This document shows, in pieces, positions 10,576-18,700 of a stretch of DNA of 42,231 bases. A model generated the notes under the pieces. That model did no database searches and had not been told where the DNA came from. It was given only the letters and a program-made list of their open reading frames with translations. Numbering within the stretch: position 1 is the stretch's first letter; the number at the start of each line of letters is the position of its first letter. Position numbers and translations under genes: made by a program. Origin of the DNA: Desulfovibrio cuneatus DSM 11391 (GTDB taxonomy: Bacteria > Desulfobacterota > Desulfovibrionia > Desulfovibrionales > Desulfovibrionaceae); contig NZ_KE387018.1 of NCBI RefSeq assembly GCF_000430005.1, positions 1-42,231 of the forward strand, in the 5' to 3' direction.

Positions 10576-10650
10576 AGGCGCGTAGCTCAGGGGTAGAGCG
10601 CTTCCTTGACATGGAAGAAGTCAGCAGTTCAAAGCTGCTCGTGCCTACCA
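10576..10650 (+). tRNA. tRNA-Val (anticodon GAC)
   Basis: A 75-base cloverleaf. The acceptor AGGCGCG pairs with CGTGCCT (one G-U), the D stem is GCTC/GAGC, and the anticodon stem CTTCC/GGAAG carries the loop TTGACAT with anticodon GAC. The T stem AGCAG/CTGCT has the loop TTCAAAG. CCA is encoded. It has its own promoter and terminator. Confidence 0.95.
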
Positions 10651-10664
10651 TTAAAAATACTATA

Positions 10665-10698
10665 CAAAAGGGAGGCCCAGCCTCCCTTTTGTTGTTTT
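10665..10698 (+). terminator. Intrinsic terminator after tRNA-Val
   Basis: A 12-bp perfect stem, CAAAAGGGAGGC (10665-10676) with GCCTCCCTTTTG (10680-10691), loop CCA, followed by TTGTTTTTG. Confidence 0.85.
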
Positions 10699-10828
10699 TG
10701 CGTGGCATGCGGCAAACCGCCCAACGCGCAACGCAGCTTTTTTTCGGGCGGCATGGGCACACCCGTGTTTCCATATGGAACAGAAAAAATGCCCCTGGCT
10801 CTTGACAAACGCCCTGAACAATGCACAA

Positions 10829-10852
10829 GTAGCCTGCGCTACCTGTTTTTTT
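10829..10852 (+). terminator. Possible attenuator hairpin upstream of thrS
   Basis: GTAGC/GCTAC (10829-10842) with loop CTGC, followed by CTGTTTTTTTG. The stem is only 5 bp, so it is weak. A TTGACA at 10803 lies just upstream without a clear -10. The rest of 10700-10993 shows no gene. Confidence 0.35.
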
Positions 10853-10993
10853 GTGCCCTATTTGCAAAGAGCCAACACAAGACCGTTGGCCACTCAAAGC
10901 ATCATATTTTCTATCGCCAAGAACACAGGCTACAGCCTGCCAAATGCGCAGCGCATATAACCGCCACACAACAAGGGAAACAAGGATACGCAC

Positions 10994-12928
10994 GTGAACA
11001 TCACCGTTGAAGGCAAACAAGTTGAAATTCCCGCAGAAGCAACCTGCGGCGATGCCCTCAAAGCCGGGCTTTCCGGCAAACGCTTCAAAGCCACTGTGGC
11101 TGCACAGGCTGGTGATGCCCTGCTTGACCTGAGTGCGGCCGTGCCTGCGGGTGCCACCGAACTCACCCCTGTTCTGCTGGAAAGCCCTGAGGGCCTGGAA
11201 ATATTACGCCACAGCACCGCCCACATCATGGCTGCTGCTGTGCTGCGCCTGTTCCCCAAAACAAAAGTGACCATTGGCCCTTCCATTGCCACGGGTTTTT
11301 ATTACGACTTCGACCCCGTGCGCCCCTTTACCGTGGACGACTTTGAAGCCATTGAAAAGGAAATGCGCCGCATTGTGGAAGCTGCCGAGCCCTTCACCCG
11401 CAGTGTGGAAGACAAAACAGCCAGCATTGCCCGCTTTACCGCCAAAGACGAACCTTACAAAGTGGAAATTATGGGGGACATTCAAGACCCCACCGTTTCC
11501 CTGTACACCCTTGGCGACTTTATTGACCTGTGCCGTGGCCCGCACTTGCCAAGCACCGCTTTTGCCAAGCACTTCAAGCTGCTTTCCGTAGCAGGTGCAT
11601 ACTGGCGCGGCAACGAGAAGAACAAAATGCTTTCCCGCATTTACGGCACCGCCTTTGCCACCGAAGCTGAACTGAAAGCCTACCTGCACCGCATTGAAGA
11701 AGCCAAACGCCGCGACCACCGCAAGCTGGGACGCGAGCTTGACCTGTTTGACTTCCATGAAGATGTGGCACCCGGCATGGTGTTCTGGCACCCAAAAGGC
11801 ATGTTGGTGCGCACCATTTTAGAAGATTTTTTGCGCAAAGAGCACTTGAAGCGCGGGTATGAACTGGTGCAAGGCCCGCAACTGCTGCGCCGAGAACTGT
11901 GGGAACGCTCCGGGCACTATGCCAACTACCGTGAAAACATGTACTTTACGGAAATTGAAGGCGATGCCTACGGCGTAAAACCCATGAACTGCTTGGCCCA
12001 CATGCTTATTTACGGCAGTGCCCTGCGCAGCTACCGCGAACTGCCCGTCCGCTATGCCGAACTTGGGGTGGTTCACCGCCACGAAATGAGCGGTGCCCTG
12101 CACGGGCTGCTCCGTGTACGTCAATTCACCCAGGACGATGCCCACATTATTTGTACCCCGGACCAGCTTGAAGCGGAAATTATCGGGGTTATCAGTTTTA
12201 TTCGCGACCTGTTCACATTGTTTGGCTTTTCCTATAAGATTGGCGTGGCAACCCGCCCGGAAAAGTCCATTGGGACAGATGCAGACTGGGAACGCGCCAC
12301 CAAGGCCCTTATCAAGGCCCTGGAAAAAATTGACATTCCCTTTGTTATCAACGAAGGGGACGGCGCATTCTACGGCCCTAAAATTGACTGCCGCGTTACA
12401 GACAGCCTGGACCGCGAATGGCAGTGTTCCACCGTGCAGTGCGACTTTACCCTGCCGGAACGCTTTGAACTTGAATACGTTGCCCAAGATGGCAGCCGCC
12501 AGCGCCCTGTAATGGTGCACCGCGCCATTCTTGGCTCGCTGGAACGTTTTATTGGCATTCTTATTGAACACTGCGCCGGGGCCTTCCCCACGTGGCTTGC
12601 CCCTGTGCAGGCACGGGTAATTACCGTTACCTCGCAGCATGATGCCTATGCGGAATCGGTGTGTGCGCGCCTGCGCCTTGCGGGCATTCGCACGGAAACC
12701 GACTTGCGCAATGAAAAACTGGGATACAAAGTGCGCGCTGCGCAAATGGACAAAATCCCCTATGTTCTTGTCATTGGTGACAAGGAGCTGGAAGACGAAG
12801 GCGTTAACGTTCGCCTGTTTGGTGGCGACTCCCTTGGCTTTAAAACCCTGGCCGAGGTGGAAGCGCTTATTCGTGAAGACAGCGAAGCACCCTTTAAACG
12901 AGGAGGTATGAACTATCGCTTCTCCTAA
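10994..12928 (+). CDS. thrS: Threonyl-tRNA synthetase
   Basis: Charges tRNA-Thr and edits mischarged serine. The 644 residues match the E. coli length. The N-terminal TGS domain (about 1-60) and the editing domain (HSTAHIMAAAVLRLFP, later the FIDLCRGPH motif) precede the class II core. The zinc ligands are the Cys of KPMNC, the His of QDDAHI and the His of MVHRAILGSLERF, and an anticodon-binding domain ends the protein. The start is GTG at 10994 with AAGGA seven bases upstream. The gene's end carries the AGGAGG used by infC, and the two reading frames overlap by 14 bases. Confidence 0.98.
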   Translation: MNITVEGKQVEIPAEATCGDALKAGLSGKRFKATVAAQAGDALLDLSAAVPAGATELTPVLLESPEGLEILRHSTAHIMAAAVLRLFPKTKVTIGPSIATGFYYDFDPVRPFTVDDFEAIEKEMRRIVEAAEPFTRSVEDKTASIARFTAKDEPYKVEIMGDIQDPTVSLYTLGDFIDLCRGPHLPSTAFAKHFKLLSVAGAYWRGNEKNKMLSRIYGTAFATEAELKAYLHRIEEAKRRDHRKLGRELDLFDFHEDVAPGMVFWHPKGMLVRTILEDFLRKEHLKRGYELVQGPQLLRRELWERSGHYANYRENMYFTEIEGDAYGVKPMNCLAHMLIYGSALRSYRELPVRYAELGVVHRHEMSGALHGLLRVRQFTQDDAHIICTPDQLEAEIIGVISFIRDLFTLFGFSYKIGVATRPEKSIGTDADWERATKALIKALEKIDIPFVINEGDGAFYGPKIDCRVTDSLDREWQCSTVQCDFTLPERFELEYVAQDGSRQRPVMVHRAILGSLERFIGILIEHCAGAFPTWLAPVQARVITVTSQHDAYAESVCARLRLAGIRTETDLRNEKLGYKVRAAQMDKIPYVLVIGDKELEDEGVNVRLFGGDSLGFKTLAEVEALIREDSEAPFKRGGMNYRFS

Positions 12929-13466
12929 TGTACGCCCACGCCGTAACGAACCTACGGACGCGGTTCGACGCAATGAACAGATTCGCGTTCGTGAAGTGCG
13001 CCTGATTGGCGCTGAAGGTGAACAACTTGGCGTGGTGGAACGCAATGAAGCCATGCGCCTGGCCCAGGAAGCAGGCATGGATCTTGTAGAGGTTGCTGCC
13101 ACAGCAGAACCGCCAGTTTGCCGCATTATGGATTACGGCAAATTCAAGTACGAGACCCAAAAGAAAAAGCAGGAAGCCAAAAAGCGCCAGACGGTTATTG
13201 AGATCAAGGAAATCAAGCTGCGCCCCAAAACGGACGAGCACGATTACCAGACAAAGCTCAAGCACATTCGTCGCTTTATTGAAGACGGCGACCGCTGCAA
13301 GGTAACCATCTTTTTCCGTGGCAGGGAAATTGTCCACAAAGACCGTGGCCAAACCATGCTGGAACGTGTGGTTATTGATACCCAGGATATTGCCAAGGTA
13401 GACCAGGAAGCCCGCGCTGAAGGCAGAACACTGCACATGATGCTGGCACCGGTGCCTAAAAAGTAA
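12915..13466 (+). CDS. infC: Translation initiation factor IF-3, probable AUC start
   Basis: Binds the 30S subunit and proofreads the initiator tRNA and start codon. The conserved protein begins upstream of the only ATG/GTG candidates: in-frame residues NEPTDAVRRNEQIRVREVRL match the N-terminal part of IF-3. Going back in frame, the first codon after a stop with a ribosome binding site is ATC at 12915, with AGGAGG (12901-12906) eight bases upstream. This gives 183 residues (E. coli has 180). The N domain (GEQLGVVERNEAMRLAQEAGMD), the linker with PPVCRIMDYGKFKYE and the C domain (FRGREIVHKDRG) are complete. A GTG at 12996 would delete the N terminus. Rare start codons (AUU, AUC) are known for infC and underlie autoregulation by IF-3. 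Confidence 0.9.
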   Translation: MASPNVRPRRNEPTDAVRRNEQIRVREVRLIGAEGEQLGVVERNEAMRLAQEAGMDLVEVAATAEPPVCRIMDYGKFKYETQKKKQEAKKRQTVIEIKEIKLRPKTDEHDYQTKLKHIRRFIEDGDRCKVTIFFRGREIVHKDRGQTMLERVVIDTQDIAKVDQEARAEGRTLHMMLAPVPKK

Positions 13467-13576
13467 CAGCCTGGAACACGTTGGGCACAACGGGCCTGTG
13501 CCTTCCCATGCGTACGGCACACACCGTTACGGTGTTTGTACTGGTACGCTTTGGTTTGGCAAGATAGGGATTGAAG

Positions 13577-13603
13577 GGAAAAAGTGCAAAAATCACTTTT
13601 TCC
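13577..13603 (+). promoter_or_regulatory. Hairpin in the infC-rpmI leader
   Basis: GGAAAAAGTG/CACTTTTTCC (10 bp, loop CAAAAAT). A second strong stem, near CCCGGGCA/TGCCCGG, lies at 13709-13731, shortly before rpmI. The 305-base gap 13467-13771 holds no gene. In E. coli the equivalent region carries the L20-controlled operator, so a folded r-protein leader is plausible, but no direct mimic of the 23S site was identified. Confidence 0.4.
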
Positions 13604-13771
13604 GCTTGCATCCTGCCCTGTTTTGTCGCATTATGCCCGTTCACCGGAATGCGGGGCATGCGTGCATGCCCACATGGTTGTTGTATGGCGGCAGGGCCGC
13701 AGGCCAGCCCGGGCAACGGTGCCCGGCTACACTGCCCCCCACCGCATATTTGTTATTGTAAGGAGCAAACC

Positions 13772-13969
13772 ATGCCGAAGATTAAAACCAAGCGCGCCGC
13801 GGCAAAACGCTTTACCACAACTGGTACTGGCAAATTCCGTCGCCGCAAGCAAAACCTGCGCCACATTCTTACCAAAAAGAATGCCAAGCGCAAAATGCGC
13901 CTCGGGCAAAGCGCCATTGTTGACAAAGCCAACGAAGGTGCCTGCCGCAGAATGATGCCTTACGCCTAA
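13772..13969 (+). CDS. rpmI: 50S ribosomal protein L35
   Basis: A 65-residue, highly basic ribosomal protein. It starts MPKIKTKRAAAKRFTTTG, the invariant L35 N terminus, and continues with FRRRKQNLRHILTKKNAKRK. AAGGAG lies six bases before the ATG at 13772. It is in the usual infC-rpmI-rplT order, but a repeat begins directly after its TAA stop and separates it from rplT. Confidence 0.97.
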   Translation: MPKIKTKRAAAKRFTTTGTGKFRRRKQNLRHILTKKNAKRKMRLGQSAIVDKANEGACRRMMPYA

Positions 13970-14114
13970 GGAAACGCTGATTTGTTCCGTTTGGCTGCGT
14001 TTCTTCACTTTTTGTGAAACAGTCGAGGACAAAAGAGTCCACTCCTGCTTCCCAAAAAGCTTGTGCCTTGCCAAACAAAAAACTGAGCGTTTCCAAAACG
14101 CCATTTAGTCAGCG
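13970..14114 (+). repeat. Modular palindromic repeat, reference-like copy between rpmI and rplT
   Basis: GGAAACGCTGATTTGTTCC follows the rpmI stop with no gap. Inside are TTTGGCTGCG, TTCACTTTTTGTGAA, a hairpin around GAGGAC/GTCCAC (14025-14042), CTCCTGCTTC, CTTGCCAAAC, then CTGAGCGTTTCC and a degenerate end, AGTCAGCG. This 145-base copy without inserts is the best guide to the family. Confidence 0.75.
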
Positions 14115-14131
14115 AGTGCTTAGGAGAGGGT

Positions 14132-14185
14132 AGATTCTACCCCGTGCATTTGTGTATGTTTCCCGTCTTGGAGACGGGTGTTTAT
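14132..14185 (+). promoter_or_regulatory. Paired hairpins in the rplT leader
   Basis: GGGTAGA/TCTACCC (14129-14143) and CCCGTC/GACGGG (14162-14178) stem-loops lie between the repeat and rplT. They could be an L20 autoregulatory leader or simple mRNA structure; there is no experimental basis here. Confidence 0.3.
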
Positions 14186-14247
14186 CGTAACGCTTTTCTG
14201 GCTTCCCTTCGCCTCGGAAAGCTATTAGAAGTCTCTGGAGGATTTCC

Positions 14248-14601
14248 ATGCGTGTAAAGAGAGGGCTCACGGCGCACAGACGCCACAAAAAATACCTTGA
14301 CCTTGCCAAAGGGTACCGCGGCGGCCGCAGCGTACTGTACCGCACAGCCCGTGAAGCAGTTGAAAGAGCACTTTGTTATGCCTACCGCGACCGTAAGGTC
14401 CGGAAGCGCGAATTCCGCAAACTGTGGATTCTGCGTATTAACGCCGGTGCGCGTCAGCACGGTCTTTCCTATAGCCGCTTCATGGATGGCCTGAAAAAAG
14501 GTGGCATCGCCCTTGATCGTAAAGTGCTTGCCGACCTTGCCGTTCATTGCAAGGAAGATTTTGCCATGCTGGTGGAAAAAGCAAAAGCCAGCCTGGCCTA
14601 A
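14248..14601 (+). CDS. rplT: 50S ribosomal protein L20
   Basis: A 117-residue basic protein that binds 23S rRNA early in large-subunit assembly and often represses its own operon. [22 protein letters not shown] at the N terminus and [20 protein letters not shown] in the middle are diagnostic. CTGGAGG lies eight bases before the ATG. The normal neighbour rpmI is 278 bases upstream because of an inserted repeat, so expression of the two could differ. Confidence 0.97.
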   Translation: MRVKRGLTAHRRHKKYLDLAKGYRGGRSVLYRTAREAVERALCYAYRDRKVRKREFRKLWILRINAGARQHGLSYSRFMDGLKKGGIALDRKVLADLAVHCKEDFAMLVEKAKASLA

Positions 14602-14654
14602 GCATTCATCTTCTGCATATATGACGCATTCAAGTGTATCATACAGCAGAAACG

Positions 14655-14698
14655 TTTAAACACGAAAAGGGCTGGTTGCAGCCCTTTTCGTGTTTAAA
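14655..14698 (+). terminator. Long perfect hairpin after rplT
   Basis: A 20-bp perfect stem (14655-14674 with 14679-14698) around the loop GTTG. Its inner part AAAAGGGCTG/CAGCCCTTTT looks like a terminator, with the T-run inside the stem. It probably ends or reduces readthrough before pheS. Confidence 0.65.
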
Positions 14699-14721
14699 GC
14701 CTCTGGCACCATCAATATTAA

Positions 14722-14845
14722 GAAAGCGCTCAGTTTTTCGTTTGACAAGGCACGAGCTTTTTTTGCGGCGGGTGCTGGACTCTTTGGTCCTGCCCCGCCG
14801 CAAAAAAAGTGAGTAACGCAGTAAAACGGAAAAATCAGCGCTTTC
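14722..14845 (-). repeat. Modular palindromic repeat (variant ends GAAAGCGCT/AGCGCTTTC)
   Basis: Family copy between rplT and pheS. Ends are GAAAGCGCTCAG and TCAGCGCTTTC, both changed from the common GAAACGCT/AGCGTTTC. The central hairpin has the conserved GGACTCTTTGGTCC but a different outer stem, GCGGCGGG/CCCGCCGC. This is direct evidence of paired changes. Confidence 0.75.
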
Positions 14846-14861
14846 TCAAAGAGGTCACCGC

Positions 14862-15899
14862 ATGAACCTGATTGATCAATTAAATGCGCTCGTTCCTGCC
14901 TTTGAGGAAAGCCTGGCCAAGGCACACACCCTGCCACAGGTGGAAGAGCTGCAAACAGCCTACCTTGGGCGCAAAGGGCAGCTTGCCGGGCTTATGAGCC
15001 GCCTGCCGGAACTGACCCCGCAGGAGCGCCCCCTGTTTGGCAAATCAGCCAACGCCGTAAAAGAACGGTTGCAAGCCAGCATGAACGCACGCCTTGCCAC
15101 GCTGAATGCCGCCCAGGAAGAAGCCGAACTGGCCCGCTTTGACGCCACCCTGCCCGGCCGGGCCCCCTGGCAAGGCACCCTGCACCCCACCACCCTGGTA
15201 ATGGAGGAAATTTGCAGCGTGCTCACAGGCCTTGGCTTTGACGTTATTTCCGGCCCGGAAGTGGAAACAGACTTCCACTGCTTTGAGGCCCTGAACCTGC
15301 CCAAAGACCACCCGGCCAGAGACATGCAAGACACCTTGTATGTCACAGACAGCATTGTCATGCGCACCCACACTTCCCCCATGCAGGTACGCGCCATGCT
15401 GGAACGCAAAAAACCGCCCCTTGCGGTTATTGCCCCTGGCAAGGTGTACCGGCGCGACTCCGACATTACCCACACCCCCATGTTCCACCAAATTGAGGGA
15501 CTGCTGGTTGATAAGAACGTGTCCCTTACCCACCTGCGCGGCATTCTTACGGCCTTTGTGCGCCAGTTGTTTGGTAAAGACATGCAGGTGCGCTTTCGCC
15601 CCAGCTTCTTCCCCTTCACCGAGCCCAGCATTGAAGTGGACATTTCCTGCATTCTGTGCGGCGGTAAGGGCCATGTGGGCAGCACCCCGTGCCGGGTATG
15701 CAAAACTACTGGCTGGCTGGAAGTGCTTGGCTGCGGCATGGTAGACCCTGCCGTGTTCCGGGCTGTGGGCTTTGATGAGGAGTGCACAGGCTTTGCCTTT
15801 GGCCTTGGTGTGGAGCGTATTACCATGCTCAAATACGGTATTACCGATTTGCGCATCTTTTTTGAAAATGACCTGCGTTTCCTTTCGCAGTTTGCCTGA
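14862..15899 (+). CDS. pheS: Phenylalanyl-tRNA synthetase alpha subunit
   Basis: The catalytic subunit of the (alpha-beta)2 enzyme. Its 345 residues include an N-terminal coiled coil (about 1-90) that contacts tRNA and a class II core. Motifs are [34 protein letters not shown] and [21 protein letters not shown] CxxC pair region ([18 protein letters not shown]) may be a small metal site, an insertion seen in some bacterial PheS proteins. AGAGG lies eight bases before the ATG. pheT begins 14 bases after the stop, so the two are translated together. Confidence 0.97.
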   Translation: MNLIDQLNALVPAFEESLAKAHTLPQVEELQTAYLGRKGQLAGLMSRLPELTPQERPLFGKSANAVKERLQASMNARLATLNAAQEEAELARFDATLPGRAPWQGTLHPTTLVMEEICSVLTGLGFDVISGPEVETDFHCFEALNLPKDHPARDMQDTLYVTDSIVMRTHTSPMQVRAMLERKKPPLAVIAPGKVYRRDSDITHTPMFHQIEGLLVDKNVSLTHLRGILTAFVRQLFGKDMQVRFRPSFFPFTEPSIEVDISCILCGGKGHVGSTPCRVCKTTGWLEVLGCGMVDPAVFRAVGFDEECTGFAFGLGVERITMLKYGITDLRIFFENDLRFLSQFA

Positions 15900-15913
15900 T
15901 CTGGAGCGTTCCC

Positions 15914-18334
15914 ATGCTGGTACCTCTTTCGTGGCTTCGTGAATTTGTCCCTTACCAAGGCACCGCCCAGGAACTGGGCGACCGCCTCACCATGCTTGGC
16001 CTTGAGCTTGAAGGCATAACCAACCCCTTTGCCGGGCTTGAACCCATTGTGGTGGGCCATGTGCAACAATGCGGCAAGCACCCGGAAGCAGACAAGCTTT
16101 CCGTATGCCGGGTGGACGTGGGCAACGAAGTGCTGGACATTGTGTGCGGCGCGCCCAACGTGCGCCAGGGCCTGAAGGTTGCCGTGGTTAAGGTGGGCAC
16201 TACCCTGCCAAACGGCCTGACCATAAAAAAAGCCACGCTGCGCGGGGCCCCTTCCTGCGGCATGATCTGTTCTGAGGACGAACTCGGCCTTTCAGACGAG
16301 CATGACGGCATTATGGAACTGCCCCAGCACCTTACCCCTGGCCAGCCCCTTCTTGAAGCCCTGGGCCTGGACACCGAAGTGCTGGACATTTCCATTACCC
16401 CCAACCGGGGCGACTGCCTTTCCATTCTCGGCATTGCGCGGGAAACGGCCCTGGCCTTTTCCCTGCCCCTGACCCTGCCGGAAGCCAAACTGGTGGAAAC
16501 CGACCAGCCCGCAGCCGATGCCGTGAGCATTCACATTGAAGCGCCAGAGCTGTGCCCCATGTACGCCGCCCGTGTGCTGGAAAATGCCCCGTCTGCCAAA
16601 AGCCCGGACTGGCTGCGCTACCGCCTGCATGCTGCTGGTGTGCGTGCCATTTCCAACCATGTGGACGTGACCAACTACATTATGCTGGAACTGGGCCAGC
16701 CACTGCACGCTTTTGACCTGGAAACCGTGCGCGGGGCAGCCATTCATGTGCGCGGGGCAGACCAGGACGAAAAATTCACCACCCTGGACAACAAAACCCA
16801 CACCTTGAACCCGGCAGACATCACCATTCGCGATGCGGAACGCATTGTGGCCCTTGGCGGGGTTATGGGCGGGTTGAACTCGGAAATTACGGACAAAAGC
16901 AGCCGCGTTCTGCTGGAATGCGCCCGCTTCAACCCCTCCAACATTCGCCGCACAGCCCGCCGCCTGGCCCAGCACAGCGAAGCTTCCTACCGCTTTGAAC
17001 GCGGGGTTGACCAGCTTAATGCCGACTACGTGCTGAACCGCGCTGCCAGCCTTATGGCAGAACTTTCCGGCGGCACCGTGCGCAAAGGCATTGTCAAGGC
17101 AGAACCCAAGCCATGGCAGGCCCCTGCCATTACCCTGCGCCGCCAGCGCGCTGTGGATTTGCTGGGGGTAGACATGCCTACAGCCTTTTGTGAAAGTACC
17201 CTCACCACCCTTGGGTGCCGCCTGCAAGCAGGCCCAGCGGCCCAAACTGCAAATGTCGCTTGCCCGGAAATCTGGCAGGTTACCCCCCCCAGCTACCGCC
17301 ATGATTTGGCCTGCGAAGCTGACCTGATTGAAGAACTGGTGCGCGTGTACGGGGTGGACAACATTCCCCCAGTGCTGCCCGGCATTATCAAGCCACTGGA
17401 AGACACAGGCAAGCCAGAACCTGCCCACGCCTTCCGCACCCGCATAAAGCACTGGGCCTGCGGCCTTGGCCTCAATGAAGCGGTAAACTACAGCTTTGTC
17501 AGCCACAAGGAACTGGACTTTCTGGGCCAGCCAGCCGAGGGGCGCATAAGCATTATGAACCCGCTGAGTGACGAGCAGAACGTGCTGCGCACCCACCTTG
17601 CAGCGGGCCTTTTGCAAAACCTGCGCACCAACATTGCCCAAGGCGCCAATGGCGTGCGCCTGTTTGAGGTGGCCACCTCCTTTGTGGCGGCCCCGCAAAC
17701 GGAAACCACGGCCCAGGAATCTACCCGCCTTGCGGTGCTGCTGTATGGCAACCGCTTTGACGGCGCGTGGCCCCAAACCCAGGCAGAGCATGATTACCAG
17801 GACATTAAAGGCATTGTGGAACACCTGGCCCGCCACCTGCACCTGCCCGCCCTTAGCTGGAAGCAGGAAACCGTGGCCCCCTGGCTGGCCCCCGGCGTGG
17901 GGATTTATGCCGGGGAAACGTGCATTGGCTATGCAGGGCGCGTAAAGCCTGCCCTTGCCGACGCCTTCCACGCCAAAAAACCTGTGTGGCTGGCAGAACT
18001 GTTCCTGGACGTGCTGTACACAATGCACCTCACCCAGCGCATCCGGTTCGCCCCCATGCCTACGTTCCCGGCTGTGCGCCGCGACATCACCTTCATGTGC
18101 CCCCACGGCCTGGAAGTGGGCGCTGTGCTGGCCTGCATCCAAAGCCAAAAACTGCCCCTGCTGGCAGACGTCAAACTCATTGACCTGTTTGAACCCAAAG
18201 GCGGGGAAGAGAGGAACCTGACGTTCCGCCTGACATTCCGCCATTCGGAAAAGACCTTGCAGGACGCCGAAGTGGATAAAATGCGGGATATGGCGGTGAG
18301 TCGGGTGTGTAAAGAGTTGGGTGTGAGGGTTTAG
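15914..18334 (+). CDS. pheT: Phenylalanyl-tRNA synthetase beta subunit
   Basis: The 806-residue partner of PheS, which edits Tyr-tRNA-Phe and binds tRNA. In order: the N-terminal segment LVPLSWLREFVPY, an EMAP-like tRNA-binding domain (about 40-150, IVCGAPNVRQGLKVAVV), the B3/B4 editing domain (about 210-390), the B5 domain (about 400-475), a catalytic-like core, and the C-terminal ferredoxin-like anticodon-binding domain (about 710-806, FPAVRRDITFMCP). All domains are present and no frameshift is seen. It ends with a good terminator. Confidence 0.97.
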   Translation: MLVPLSWLREFVPYQGTAQELGDRLTMLGLELEGITNPFAGLEPIVVGHVQQCGKHPEADKLSVCRVDVGNEVLDIVCGAPNVRQGLKVAVVKVGTTLPNGLTIKKATLRGAPSCGMICSEDELGLSDEHDGIMELPQHLTPGQPLLEALGLDTEVLDISITPNRGDCLSILGIARETALAFSLPLTLPEAKLVETDQPAADAVSIHIEAPELCPMYAARVLENAPSAKSPDWLRYRLHAAGVRAISNHVDVTNYIMLELGQPLHAFDLETVRGAAIHVRGADQDEKFTTLDNKTHTLNPADITIRDAERIVALGGVMGGLNSEITDKSSRVLLECARFNPSNIRRTARRLAQHSEASYRFERGVDQLNADYVLNRAASLMAELSGGTVRKGIVKAEPKPWQAPAITLRRQRAVDLLGVDMPTAFCESTLTTLGCRLQAGPAAQTANVACPEIWQVTPPSYRHDLACEADLIEELVRVYGVDNIPPVLPGIIKPLEDTGKPEPAHAFRTRIKHWACGLGLNEAVNYSFVSHKELDFLGQPAEGRISIMNPLSDEQNVLRTHLAAGLLQNLRTNIAQGANGVRLFEVATSFVAAPQTETTAQESTRLAVLLYGNRFDGAWPQTQAEHDYQDIKGIVEHLARHLHLPALSWKQETVAPWLAPGVGIYAGETCIGYAGRVKPALADAFHAKKPVWLAELFLDVLYTMHLTQRIRFAPMPTFPAVRRDITFMCPHGLEVGAVLACIQSQKLPLLADVKLIDLFEPKGGEERNLTFRLTFRHSEKTLQDAEVDKMRDMAVSRVCKELGVRV

Positions 18335-18368
18335 CTTAGTAGAAGAGGAAAGAATTAGATAAAGACCA

Positions 18369-18411
18369 ACACCCCCTTGTGCCAGGCAGGCATAAGGGGG
18401 TGTCTTTTTTT
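18369..18411 (+). terminator. Intrinsic terminator after pheT
   Basis: ACACCCCCTTGTGCC (18369-18383) pairs with GGCATAAGGGGGTGT (18389-18403), one G-U, followed by CTTTTTTT. It ends the translation operon. Confidence 0.88.
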
Positions 18412-18481
18412 ATGGGCTGAGAAAGGCGCAGGTTATTGCGGCACAAGCGCCACACCATTCCTCTTTTCTCTTTATTCATCC

Positions 18482-18551
18482 GCTCCGCTTGGGTTAGGGA
18501 GCCCTTGTGCGGCTCCCTAACAACCCTACACACACGGGGTTGCACCCCGTG
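18482..18551. repeat. GC-rich hairpin repeat (TTAGGGAGCC family)
   Basis: TTAGGGAGCC/GGCTCCCTAA (18494-18503 with 18511-18520) with loop CTTGTGC, preceded by CCGCTCCGCTTGGG, then a CACGGGGT/ACCCCGTG hairpin (18533-18551). The first hairpin, with the same loop, recurs at 25165-25218. The gap 18335-18700 shows no gene. Confidence 0.65.
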
Positions 18552-18700
18552 CCCCCGCTAAGCCTGGCCCCTTCCGCCTCCCCATACCCGCCCTACTCGC
18601 CCCTTCACATTGGTGCTTTTGTTCCGCCATGGAATGTGCTAGGCTCACCGTACTTTAGTACACCATGCAGCACACAAACTTTTTTGGGGACAGGCGAGTA

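Noticed and set aside
16292-18244. A 650-codon open frame opposite pheT
   Set aside because: Low-complexity Gly/His/Val composition typical of antisense frames in GC-rich genes; pheT explains the sequence fully.
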